From JAGRCP01 sp942490705 (GTDB taxonomy: Bacteria; Chloroflexota; Anaerolineae; Caldilineales; Caldilineaceae), in assembly GCA_942490705.1 (NCBI GenBank), contig CALNXY010000006.1, positions 362,257-426,256 on the forward strand: DNA of 64,000 nt, given 5' to 3'. The position numbers were made by a program, and so were the translations under genes. This document shows, in pieces, positions 9,811 through 18,073 of this stretch. Below the pieces are notes generated by a model. That model was given only the letters and a program-made list of their open reading frames with translations, had not been told where the DNA came from and did not search any database. Each line of letters opens with the position of its first letter. Within the stretch, counting starts at the first letter, position 1.

Positions 9811-10125
9811 CTAAAAAATCCCCAGTTCATCCTTGGCATCATCAGACATCATGTCTGGATTCCAGAACGGCGTCCAGGTCAAATGGATGTTGACCTCGTC
9901 CAGATTGGGGTACGCGGTGTGCGTCTCGCGCTGCACGTTAGAGATGATCTCCGGGCCGGCCGGACAGCCGGGGCTCGTCAGCGTCATGGTGATCTCAGCC
10001 GTCTGGCTTTCGGAAATTTCGATGTCATAGATCAAGCCCAAGTCGACGATGTTCATCATCAGCTCGGGATCTTTGACTTTGGCCTGAATCACGGAACGGA
10101 TTTCTTCAGGTGTGGGCATGCTCAT
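9811..10125 (-). CDS. sufT: SufT-like MIP18/DUF59 family Fe-S assembly protein
   Basis: Small protein of 104 residues of the MIP18 (DUF59/PaaD) family, which helps maturation of Fe-S proteins. The ATG at 10125 is preceded by AAGGAG at 10135-10140 with a 9-base spacer, which decides the start over an upstream in-frame codon. Family marks are MPTPEEIRSVI at the N-terminus, the VDLGLIYDI segment, and MTLTSPGCPAGPEI with the conserved Cys in a TxPGCPxG loop. It is the last gene of the suf operon on the minus strand, about 80 bases after the Rieske gene. A single-domain MIP18 protein at the end of a SufBCDSU operon is the usual SufT arrangement. Confidence 0.9.
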   Translation of the reverse strand: MSMPTPEEIRSVIQAKVKDPELMMNIVDLGLIYDIEISESQTAEITMTLTSPGCPAGPEIISNVQRETHTAYPNLDEVNIHLTWTPFWNPDMMSDDAKDELGIF

Positions 10126-10206
10126 GGGTTGATTCTCCTTATTCAAGCAGCGATTGACCATCGTCGTCGCGCATATTGGCTGGCGTAGACGGCGTCTTTC
10201 CTTACG

Positions 10207-10524
10207 CTAAATGGGCGATTCGATCAGTACGTCGTTGCCCTCGACGCGCACTTCATAGGTGTTGGTGGCGGTAAACGCCGGGAAGCTCAGGGCGGCGCCT
10301 GTGCGAATGTCGAAGCGGGCGCCATGGCGGGGGCACTCGACCTGGCAACCGGCCACGATCTCGCCTTCGACCAGCGGCCCACCGTCATGGGTGCAGACGT
10401 CTTCAATGGCGTACAGTTCGCCATCCAGGTTAAAGAGCGCCACGCGCACGTCGTCCACTTCCACCAGCTTGCTGCCGTTGGTCGGGATCTCGTCCAGCGC
10501 GGCGACTCGGATAAAGTCACTCAT
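10207..10524 (-). CDS. Rieske [2Fe-2S] ferredoxin, NirD/biphenyl-dioxygenase-ferredoxin type
   Basis: 105-residue soluble Rieske protein. The two cluster-binding boxes are intact: Cys44-x-His46 in VCTHDGG and Cys64-x2-His67 in CPRHGARF, separated by 17 residues as in NirD and dioxygenase ferredoxins. The gene starts inside the end of sufU (8-base overlap), so the two are co-translated. In suf operons of Chloroflexota and Actinobacteria such a ferredoxin is commonly present and is thought to supply electrons or to be an early client of the machinery; this role is inference. Confidence 0.92.
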   Translation of the reverse strand: MSDFIRVAALDEIPTNGSKLVEVDDVRVALFNLDGELYAIEDVCTHDGGPLVEGEIVAGCQVECPRHGARFDIRTGAALSFPAFTATNTYEVRVEGNDVLIESPI

Positions 10525-10915
10525 TCAGATCATCCTCTTTGTTGGTCGTTGATTCGCCTTCATCCAAACAGGCATGAAGCACATTTAAGGGCAGCAGTGC
10601 GCACTTTTGGCGCACCGGGCCGATTTCAATCTCGAGCAAATCCAGCAGCTCTTTTTGTCCCCACGCGTCTACCTCTGCGGTCGGCTTGCCGACGATTTCA
10701 TCGAGCAAGATGCTGGCCGTTGCCAGACTAAGGGAACAGCCCCGCCCATCAAATGCAGCGTCCACAATTTGATCGTCTTCGATCAGCAGTTCGATCGTCA
10801 CCTCGTCGCCGCAGAAGGGGTTGACGTCACGTTTACGCACGGTCGGTGTTGCCAGCGTCCCCTTGCGGCGGGGATGCTTATAGTGATCGATGATGCGGTC
10901 GTCAGCGCTGGCCAT
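10517..10915 (-). CDS. sufU: SufU-type Fe-S cluster scaffold / sulfur-transfer protein
   Basis: 132-residue IscU-fold protein. It accepts persulfide sulfur from SufS and supports cluster assembly on SufBCD. The three conserved Cys are present at residues 35 (NPFCGD), 60 (GRGCSLS) and 105 (RQKCALLPL), with Asp37 as the fourth zinc ligand typical of SufU. The 18-21 residue stretch between the second and third Cys regions that distinguishes SufU from IscU appears present. The gene overlaps the Rieske gene downstream and lies 43 bases after sufS, so it is in the operon. Confidence 0.94.
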   Translation of the reverse strand: MASADDRIIDHYKHPRRKGTLATPTVRKRDVNPFCGDEVTIELLIEDDQIVDAAFDGRGCSLSLATASILLDEIVGKPTAEVDAWGQKELLDLLEIEIGPVRQKCALLPLNVLHACLDEGESTTNKEDDLNE

Positions 10916-10958
10916 GATTCCCTGCCGTCATGCTATGCAGGCGGTTGAATAAGAGAGC

Positions 10959-12200
10959 CTAAAACGCAAAGATGGCTTGGGCCTTCTCCAATGCCACGCA
11001 AAGCTTGTCGATCTCTTCCGGCGTATTATAGAGATACATGCTCGCGCGAGCGCTGCTGGAGATATCATAGCGGTCATGGAGCGGCTGGGCGCAATGATGG
11101 CCGGCGCGGATCGCAATGCCCGACTGGTCGAGTACGGCCGACAGGTCATGGGGATGCACATCCTGCAGCGTAAACGCAACCAAACCGCCCCGCGCTTCCG
11201 GCCCCGGTCCGACGATGCGTAGGCCTTCTACCTGGCTCAGCTGTTCATAGGCATAGGCGACCAATTCGCGCTCGTGGGCATGCACCCACTCCATGCCGAT
11301 TTCGCCCAGATAATCGACAGCGGCGCCCAGACCAACCGCTTCAGCGATAGGCGGCGTGCCCGCCTCAAACTTGTGGGGCAGTCCGGTCCAGCTGCTGCCC
11401 TCCATGCGCACTTCACGGATCATTTCACCGCCGCCCAGAAAAGGCGGCATCTCTTCCAGCAGGGCGCGCTTGCCATAGAGCACGCCGATCCCGGTGGGGC
11501 CGCACATCTTGTGGCCGCTGAAGACCAGGAAATCGGCATCGAGCGCCTGAACATCGACGGGCATGTGGGGCACGCTCTGCGCGCCGTCGACAAGGGCCAA
11601 GGCGCCCACGGCGTGGGCTTTGGCAATCAACTCTGCAGCAGGATTGACCGTCCCCACCACGTTGCTGGCGTGGATGAAGCTAAAGAGCTTGGTCCGCTCG
11701 GTCAACAGCGCGTCCACAGCGTCCAGGTCGAGCAGCCCCTGGTCCGTCACCGGCACGTAGCGCAACGTGAAGCCAATTTGCTCACGCAAAATATGCCAAG
11801 GCACGATGTTGGAGTGGTGCTCCATTTCCGTGATCAGAACCTCATCACCCGGTCCTAAATTGGCTCTGCCCCACGCATTGGCGACGAGATTGATGCCCGC
11901 GGTCGTGCCCGCGGTGTAGATGACCTCTCTGTCGCTGGGCGCGTTGATGAAGCGGGCGATGCGCAGGCGCGCCTGTTCATAGAGGCCGGTGGCCTCCTCG
12001 CTGAGCGTATGCGCGCCCCGATGCACGTTGGCATTGTGACGGCGGTAGTACTCATCCATCGCCTGCAGAACGGACTCAGGCTTCTGGCTGGTCGCACCGT
12101 TGTCGAGATAGACCAAATCGTGCTCGCCAATTTTACGCGCCAGTGCCGGAAAGTCTTGACGAATCTCGGCAACGCGCTCAGCCGTCATGGCTAGGGTCAT
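10959..12200 (-). CDS. sufS: Cysteine desulfurase SufS
   Basis: PLP-dependent group II cysteine desulfurase of 413 residues, which converts cysteine to alanine and passes sulfur to SufU. The PLP lysine is Lys231 in SGHKMCGPTG; the cofactor Asp is in LALVDGAQS; His residues occur in EMEHHSNIVPW. The catalytic Cys is Cys370 in the RAGHHCAQPLH loop, the SufS-type active site. The ATG at 12200 has GGAG six bases upstream, favouring it over the ATG at 12188. It follows the rhodanese gene and precedes sufU. Confidence 0.96.
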   Translation of the reverse strand: MTLAMTAERVAEIRQDFPALARKIGEHDLVYLDNGATSQKPESVLQAMDEYYRRHNANVHRGAHTLSEEATGLYEQARLRIARFINAPSDREVIYTAGTTAGINLVANAWGRANLGPGDEVLITEMEHHSNIVPWHILREQIGFTLRYVPVTDQGLLDLDAVDALLTERTKLFSFIHASNVVGTVNPAAELIAKAHAVGALALVDGAQSVPHMPVDVQALDADFLVFSGHKMCGPTGIGVLYGKRALLEEMPPFLGGGEMIREVRMEGSSWTGLPHKFEAGTPPIAEAVGLGAAVDYLGEIGMEWVHAHERELVAYAYEQLSQVEGLRIVGPGPEARGGLVAFTLQDVHPHDLSAVLDQSGIAIRAGHHCAQPLHDRYDISSSARASMYLYNTPEEIDKLCVALEKAQAIFAF

Positions 12201-12274
12201 GAAATGCTCCTACTGTCCAGGGTGTTGCAACGTGGAGGCTGACCTTCATCTTATGCCAGCCTCCACGCTCTATT

Positions 12275-13132
12275 TTAGCGCTCAATCGGCAATCCGACCG
12301 AATTTCCCCATTCGGTCCACGAACCATCGTAGTTGCGCACATTGTTGTAGCCAAGCAGATAGGTGAGCACAAACCAGGTATGGCTGCTCCGTTCGCCGAT
12401 GCGGCAATAGGCTACCACCTCGTCATCTTTCCCCAGTCCCTGCTCTTCTTCATAAATGGCGCGCAGTTCATCCGCGCTCTTGAAGGTGCCGTCTTCGTTT
12501 GCGGCCCGCGCCCAGGGAACGCTGCTTGCGCCAGGGATATGGCCGCCACGCAGAGCGCCTTCCTGAGGATAATCGGCCATGTGCAGCAATTCGCCATTGT
12601 ATTCGGCCGGGCTACGCACGTCGACGAGCGGTTTGCCCGCCTCTACGTGGCGCAGCACTTCATCCCGGAAGGCACGGATGGGGGCATCGTTACGCGGTGT
12701 GGCCGTGTATTCGGTCGGCGAATAGCTGGGAACATCACGCGTTACCGCTCTGTCCTCAGCCATCCACTTGGCGCGCCCGCCGTCCATAACCTTGGCATTG
12801 GTATGACCAAAGAGCTGGAAGACCCAGAAGGCGTAGGTTGCCCACCAGTTGTTCTTATCACCGTAGAAGACCACGGTTGTCTCGGGCCCGATGCCGTTTC
12901 GACGCATGAGTTGCTCGAAGCCGGCCTGGTCGATGTAGTCGCGTACGAGCGGATCGTTGAGGTCAATATGCCAGTCAATCTTGACCGCGCCGGGAATATG
13001 CCCCATGTCATACAGCAAGACATCTTCGTTGCTCTCCACCAAACGAATGGCAGGGTCGTCCAGGTGTTCAGCAACCCAGTCGGTGCTCACCAGTACGTCT
13101 GAATTGACATACCCCTTCTCTGCAATACTCAT
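12275..13132 (-). CDS. Thiosulfate sulfurtransferase (two-domain rhodanese, CysA/SseA type)
   Basis: Tandem rhodanese of about 285 residues. The catalytic Cys is in the C-terminal domain (AYCRIGERSSHT, about residue 243); the matching position in the N-terminal domain is Asp (FYGDKNN), so that domain is non-catalytic, as usual. The CRIGERS loop is that of the actinobacterial CysA2-like thiosulfate sulfurtransferases. The ATG at 13132 is taken as start; a GTG at 13144 is an alternative. The gene sits between sufD and sufS, an unusual but sensible place for an enzyme that can feed sulfane sulfur into cluster assembly; that role is inferred from position. Confidence 0.92.
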   Translation of the reverse strand: MSIAEKGYVNSDVLVSTDWVAEHLDDPAIRLVESNEDVLLYDMGHIPGAVKIDWHIDLNDPLVRDYIDQAGFEQLMRRNGIGPETTVVFYGDKNNWWATYAFWVFQLFGHTNAKVMDGGRAKWMAEDRAVTRDVPSYSPTEYTATPRNDAPIRAFRDEVLRHVEAGKPLVDVRSPAEYNGELLHMADYPQEGALRGGHIPGASSVPWARAANEDGTFKSADELRAIYEEEQGLGKDDEVVAYCRIGERSSHTWFVLTYLLGYNNVRNYDGSWTEWGNSVGLPIER

Positions 13133-13176
13133 CGTTTTTTGCACCCTTCGCTAAATGGATCAAAGTCCGCTTGACT

Positions 13177-13211
13177 CAGAAGTCTGACCTCAAAGAGAGA
13201 TCAGACTTCTG
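13177..13211. repeat. CAGAAGTCTGA hairpin (repeat family copy 2)
   Basis: Perfect 11-base inverted repeat, arms 13177-13187 and 13201-13211. It shares the 13-mer GAAGTCTGACCTC (13179-13191) with the hairpin at 9754. It lies inside the suf operon, between sufD and the rhodanese gene, so it may be an mRNA processing or attenuation element rather than a terminator. Confidence 0.65.
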
Positions 13212-13274
13212 GAGGCAATAGATATCTTTCCCTGCAATTTCAGGATCCCCCGTATGGGAGGATGGTCTGGACGA

Positions 13275-14609
13275 CTAGCCGCCGATCTTGCGTTCGATCA
13301 CGCGTTCCAGCTTGTGAACCACACTCTCCACCGGCACGCGGTCGAGCACGGCCTGGAAGAAGCCCTGCACAATCATGTGCTCGGCCTGGGGGCGACTGAG
13401 ACCGCGAGCCATGAGGTAGAAGACATACTCATCTTCGACCTGGGCCGCGGTGGCGGCATGCGTGCAGCGCACGTCATCAGCCTCGATTTCCAGGCCAGGA
13501 ATGCTATCGGCCCGGGCGGTTCCATCCAGAATCAGGTTACCGTTGCGCTGGAAGGCGTCGGTCTGCTGTGCGCCCTTATGCACCTTGATGATGCCCATGT
13601 AGACGTTGTGGGCCTTGTCCTTTAACGCACCGTTGAAGAGCAGGTCGCTAAAGCAGTGCGCGGCCCGGTGAATCTGCAGCGTCTCGTGATCGATATGCTG
13701 GCGGCCGGTCGGGAAGTAGATGCCCAACAGTTCGGCGTGGCTGCCCTCTCCCATCAGATCGATATCGAGGAAGGCTTTGGTCACCTTGGATCCCCAACTT
13801 ACCTGGATCCAGCGCAGGTCAGCATTGCGCGCCATAGCCACGCGTCCGGTGAGGAAATTCCAGAGCGAATGGTCAAAATCTTGCAGGTTCATATAGCGCA
13901 GCACGCTATTGTCGCCCTGCTTGAGTTCCACCACCGCGCTTTGCATACCGTCCTGGCCGCCGATGAGATCATCGACCACGGTGACGTTGGCGCCTTCTTC
14001 CACGACAACTAGCGTGTGATGGTAGCCGGCCACGCCACTGGTTTCCTGTTGCAGAATAATCTGCAAGGGCAGGTCAACCTGCGTGTTTTTGGGCACATAG
14101 ACGAAAGCGCCCGTGTCCCACAGCGCGGCGTGCAGCGCCGTGAATTTATTATGATCGGGTTTCACCACTTCAGTCATGAAGTAACGCTGTACCAGCTCAG
14201 GATACTCCTGTACCGCGGTCTGAAGATCGGTAAAGATCACGCCTTTACTTGCCAAGTCCTCATGGCTGTCACGGTAAATCACACCGCCGTCGCGGAAGAT
14301 CAGGCTGGCGGCGCTCTCCATCTCGTCCAATTCGACCTTCAACGCTGCGCTGAGCGCATCCCGGTCGCTCTCCCCCGCGGGCAATGCAAAGGGTTGATAG
14401 TTTTCCAGATCAAAGCCGGTCAAGCGGGTGCGCCGCCACGACTCATCGGTGGGCTGCGGCCACGCCATCTCTTCGAAGGTGCGCCACGCCTGCAGACGGA
14501 ATTCGAGCATCCACGCCGGCTCATTACGCGCCGCCGACGCCGCCCGCACCGTCTCCTCACTAAATCCGCTAACGGATTCTAATAGTTCATGCTTAAGAGC
14601 TACGGTCAC
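13275..14609 (-). CDS. sufD: Fe-S cluster assembly protein SufD
   Basis: Beta-helix component of the SufBC2D complex, about 444 residues. A GTG start at 14609 is chosen because GGGAGG lies at 14617-14622 with an ideal 7-base spacer; the frame is open to 14672, but that would place the N-terminus in an intergenic palindrome. SufD-type features are the ARNEPAWMLEFRLQAW N-terminal helix, the ALHAALWDTGAFVYVPKN core, and the C-terminal HAATAAQVEDEYVFYLMARG and HMIVQGF segments. The conserved SufD His is likely the one in CTHAATA. It follows sufB and is separated from it by the 14654-14698 palindrome. Confidence 0.94.
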   Translation of the reverse strand: MTVALKHELLESVSGFSEETVRAASAARNEPAWMLEFRLQAWRTFEEMAWPQPTDESWRRTRLTGFDLENYQPFALPAGESDRDALSAALKVELDEMESAASLIFRDGGVIYRDSHEDLASKGVIFTDLQTAVQEYPELVQRYFMTEVVKPDHNKFTALHAALWDTGAFVYVPKNTQVDLPLQIILQQETSGVAGYHHTLVVVEEGANVTVVDDLIGGQDGMQSAVVELKQGDNSVLRYMNLQDFDHSLWNFLTGRVAMARNADLRWIQVSWGSKVTKAFLDIDLMGEGSHAELLGIYFPTGRQHIDHETLQIHRAAHCFSDLLFNGALKDKAHNVYMGIIKVHKGAQQTDAFQRNGNLILDGTARADSIPGLEIEADDVRCTHAATAAQVEDEYVFYLMARGLSRPQAEHMIVQGFFQAVLDRVPVESVVHKLERVIERKIGG

Positions 14610-14653
14610 TTCCAAGCCTCCCAAATTAACTGCGAATGCGGAACGCGAAGCGG

Positions 14654-14698
14654 CGGAATGCGGAGTGCGCATAGACTAATTCCGCACTCCGCATTCCG
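14654..14698. repeat. 16-bp perfect palindrome between sufB and sufD
   Basis: Arms 14654-14669 (CGGAATGCGGAGTGCG) and 14683-14698 with a 13-base loop. Part of the right arm is repeated directly just after (14699-14708). The whole sufB-sufD spacer consists of this element. It probably lowers or stabilises part of the polycistronic mRNA, or it is a REP-like insertion. Confidence 0.65.
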
Positions 14699-14713
14699 CA
14701 CTCCGCATTTGTT

Positions 14714-16129
14714 CTAGCCGATACTGCCTTCCATCTGAAGCTGGATCAGGCGGTTCATTTCAACTGCGTACTCCATGGGCAATTCCTTGACCAGGGGTTC
14801 GATAAAGCCGCCGACGATCATGGCTGCGGCTTCATCTTCGCTGATCCCGCGACTCATCAGATAGAAGAGCTGTTCCTCGCCGATCTTGGAGACTGAAGCC
14901 TCGTGACCGATGCTGACGTCATCTTCTTCGATCTCGATGTAGGGATAGGTATCCGAACGGCTCTCTTCATCCAGGAGAAGCGCATCGCAAACGACGTTGC
15001 TCTTGGAATGATGTGCGCCCTTGGCAACCTTGAGCAGGCCGCGATAGCTGGAGCGCCCGCCATCCTTGCTGATTGACTTGGAGACGATCTTAGAGCTGGT
15101 GTAGGGTGCGCCATGCACAACCTTACCGCCCGCGTCCTGATGCTGACCGCGGCCGGCGAAAGCAATCGAAAGGATCTCGCCGTGGGCCTTGGGTCCCAGC
15201 ATGTAGACGGCCGGATATTTCATGGTCACCTTGGAGCCCAGGTTGCCGTCGACCCACTCCATGGTGGCGCCTTCTTCGGCGATGGAGCGCTTGGTCACCA
15301 GGTTGTAAACGTCGGTGCTCCAGTTCTGAATCGTGGTATAGCGGCAGCGTGCGCCCTTCTTGACGATGATCTCAACCACCGCGCTATGCAGGCTGTTGGT
15401 GCTGTAGACCGGCGCGGTACAGCCTTCCACGTAATGGACGCTGGCCCCTTCCTCGATGATCATCAAGGTGCGCTCAAACTGGCCCATGTTTTCGGCATTA
15501 ATGCGGAAGTATGCCTGAAGGGGAATGTCTACATGGACGCCGGCAGGCACGTAGACAAAGCTGCCGCCACTCCAGACCGCGCTATTCAGCGCCGCAAATT
15601 TGTTGTCGGCTGCGGGAATAACCGTACCGAAATATTCACGGAAAAGGTCTTCGTGCTCGCGCAGCCCCGTGTCCGTGTCCAAAAAGATCACGCCCAGCTT
15701 TTCCCACTCTTCGCGCAGGCTATGGTAGACGACCTCAGAGTCATACTGGGCGCCAACGCCGGCCAGGAATTTACGCTCGGCCTCGGGAATGCCCAGGCGC
15801 TCGAAGGTGTTCTTGATGTTCTCGGGCACGTCATCCCACGTCTTGCCCTGCTTTTCGGTCGGACGCAGGTAATAGATGATATCGTCATAGTCGATACCGC
15901 TCAGGTCTGCGCCCCAGGTCGGCATAGGCTTGGACAGGAAAATATCCAACGCCTGATGACGGAATTCGCGCATCCAGTCCGGCTCGTTTTTCTGGTCGGA
16001 CATTTCGTCAATGATTGCATGATTGACGCCCTTGTCCGCGGTGTAATAAGCGTCGTACGTATCGTGGAAGCCGTACTGATAATCTTCTTTTACGCCTGAA
16101 ATCTGTTCACGATCAGCTTGAGTAGCCAT
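14714..16129 (-). CDS. sufB: Fe-S cluster assembly protein SufB
   Basis: Scaffold subunit of SufBC2D, 471 residues, the standard length. Recognisable SufB stretches are YQYGFHD near the N-terminus, KNEPDWMREFRHQALD, PAADNKFAALNSAVWSGGSFVYVP, the EGCTAPVY segment with the conserved Cys proposed to receive sulfur, and GHEASVSKIGEEQLFYLMSRG near the end. The ATG at 16129 has GGAGA a few bases upstream. It lies between sufC and sufD, in the canonical order. Confidence 0.97.
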   Translation of the reverse strand: MATQADREQISGVKEDYQYGFHDTYDAYYTADKGVNHAIIDEMSDQKNEPDWMREFRHQALDIFLSKPMPTWGADLSGIDYDDIIYYLRPTEKQGKTWDDVPENIKNTFERLGIPEAERKFLAGVGAQYDSEVVYHSLREEWEKLGVIFLDTDTGLREHEDLFREYFGTVIPAADNKFAALNSAVWSGGSFVYVPAGVHVDIPLQAYFRINAENMGQFERTLMIIEEGASVHYVEGCTAPVYSTNSLHSAVVEIIVKKGARCRYTTIQNWSTDVYNLVTKRSIAEEGATMEWVDGNLGSKVTMKYPAVYMLGPKAHGEILSIAFAGRGQHQDAGGKVVHGAPYTSSKIVSKSISKDGGRSSYRGLLKVAKGAHHSKSNVVCDALLLDEESRSDTYPYIEIEEDDVSIGHEASVSKIGEEQLFYLMSRGISEDEAAAMIVGGFIEPLVKELPMEYAVEMNRLIQLQMEGSIG

Positions 16130-16245
16130 TTAAGTCTCCGTTACCAAATGCAGCATTCGACTGGCGTAACGCGTTTGTGTCGCCCACGCATCCGAATCCG
16201 CAAAACAGCTCATGGGTTGCTAATTTCTCTTGCCCTAACTGCCCG

Positions 16246-17058
<813 letters not shown>

Positions 17059-17083
17059 GGCTAATCAAAACTCCTGTTTGTAA

Positions 17084-17098
17084 TTGAATTTCATTCAA
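17084..17098 (-). promoter_or_regulatory. Candidate SufR operator upstream of sufC
   Basis: Perfect palindrome TTGAAT-TTC-ATTCAA at 17084-17098, 26-40 bases upstream of the sufC ATG in an AT-rich 165-base gap after the sufR gene. A second, wider repeat (GTTGTC at 17126-17131 and GACAAC at 17152-17157) lies further up. Position makes a SufR site plausible, but neither matches the published cyanobacterial SufR consensus as I know it. Confidence 0.35.
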
Positions 17099-17223
17099 AG
17101 AGTAACTGTATCGTTGATTATTGCAGTTGTCTAACTTTTGTTCTGTAATTTGACAACCGATGACATAGATGTGAACCAAGTTACCCGCCAAAGATGCAGG
17201 GCTTGGCCTACCTGATCGCGCTT

Positions 17224-17883
17224 CTAACCCTCGGTTTTCCGCATTGCGGCGGAGACCGTAAACGTACAGCAACCGGCTCCATCCATCATGCAGGCGCTCA
17301 GATGCACGTCCGGCCCCAACACCCGGCGCATGATCTGCTCGTCCATCTCACAGATCTCACGGTGCTCCTGCGCCAGTTCATGGTAAGGACAGTTGTGGGT
17401 CTGCAGCATGATCTCCTCATTCTGCCCGATCACAACATCGGTCAGAACCCCCTTATTCTCCAACGCCGCGGCCATCTCTTCGACGCGTTCGTGCAGCACG
17501 GTCGACTTGACAACCGAGTCGTAGCGGCCGGCCAGGCGCGCGCCGACACGACTTAGCAGAATGGCCGTTTGATCAGGTCCTTCCAGCGCCATCACTTCTT
17601 CCAATAGCGTCAGGGCAAGATCATCACAGTGACAAGCAAAGAGTTCTTCCGCCTTAGACGTAATGGAATAGACGTGATGGGGACGTCCAACACCGCCACT
17701 CTGACGCCGCCGCTCGACATAGCCTTCCGCCTGTAAGGTGGTTAAATGTTGACGCACGGCTGTAGTGGTAACGCCAAGCAGCTCTTCTAATTCCTTGATG
17801 GTCGCGCTTTGGCGTCGCTGCAGATAGTCGACAATGCGCCAGACTGGATCATCCGAATTCGGTTCAAAACGCTTTAAAGCCAT
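17224..17883 (-). CDS. sufR: SufR-like iron-sulfur-responsive transcriptional regulator
   Basis: Winged-helix DNA-binding protein of about 219 residues. The ATG at 17883 (MALKRFEPNSD) is preceded by a GGGAGCGAG purine stretch; an upstream TTG at 17898 is less likely. The N-terminal HTH (residues about 15-75) contains ATIKELEELLGVTTTAVRQHL and a VGRPHHVYS wing. The C-terminal part carries the Cys cluster expected for an Fe-S sensing SufR: Cys in HNCPYHE, then REICEMDE and ACMMDGAGCC. It is the first gene of the suf operon and is thought to repress it when clusters are abundant. It has a good sigma-70 promoter. Confidence 0.92.
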   Translation of the reverse strand: MALKRFEPNSDDPVWRIVDYLQRRQSATIKELEELLGVTTTAVRQHLTTLQAEGYVERRRQSGGVGRPHHVYSITSKAEELFACHCDDLALTLLEEVMALEGPDQTAILLSRVGARLAGRYDSVVKSTVLHERVEEMAAALENKGVLTDVVIGQNEEIMLQTHNCPYHELAQEHREICEMDEQIMRRVLGPDVHLSACMMDGAGCCTFTVSAAMRKTEG

Positions 17884-17928
17884 GCAGCTCGCTCCCAAAC
17901 GGATCGCTCTTACGACAGAACTGGCGTC

Positions 17929-17957
17929 AGTTTATCCGCTTAAATCAATTTTGTCAA
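17929..17957 (-). promoter_or_regulatory. Sigma-70-type promoter of sufR / suf operon
   Basis: Read on the minus strand, TTGACA (17952-17957) and TAAACT (17929-17934) are separated by exactly 17 bases. They lie about 46 bases upstream of the sufR start codon in an AT-rich stretch, just after the lnt terminator. Confidence 0.6.
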
Positions 17958-18007
17958 ATAAATATGTTTTTATTTTCGAAATGAAGCGTTTCGAGGATAG
18001 AAAAGCC

Positions 18008-18042
18008 GTCGCCCGAGTCTGCAAAGAAGAGACTCGGGCGAC
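18008..18042 (-). terminator. Rho-independent terminator of the lnt-like gene
   Basis: Perfect 13-base GC-rich inverted repeat (18008-18020 and 18030-18042, loop 9) followed on the minus strand by GGCTTTTCTATCC. It is 31 bases past the stop of the minus-strand gene at 18074, and insulates it from the sufR promoter. Confidence 0.75.
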
Positions 18043-18073
18043 AATGTACGGGGGAGTTGTCGTTATGTGATGC

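Noticed and set aside
15113..16099. A 328-codon plus-strand frame opposite sufB
   Set aside because: Antisense shadow of a strongly conserved gene; no RBS and no recognisable fold.
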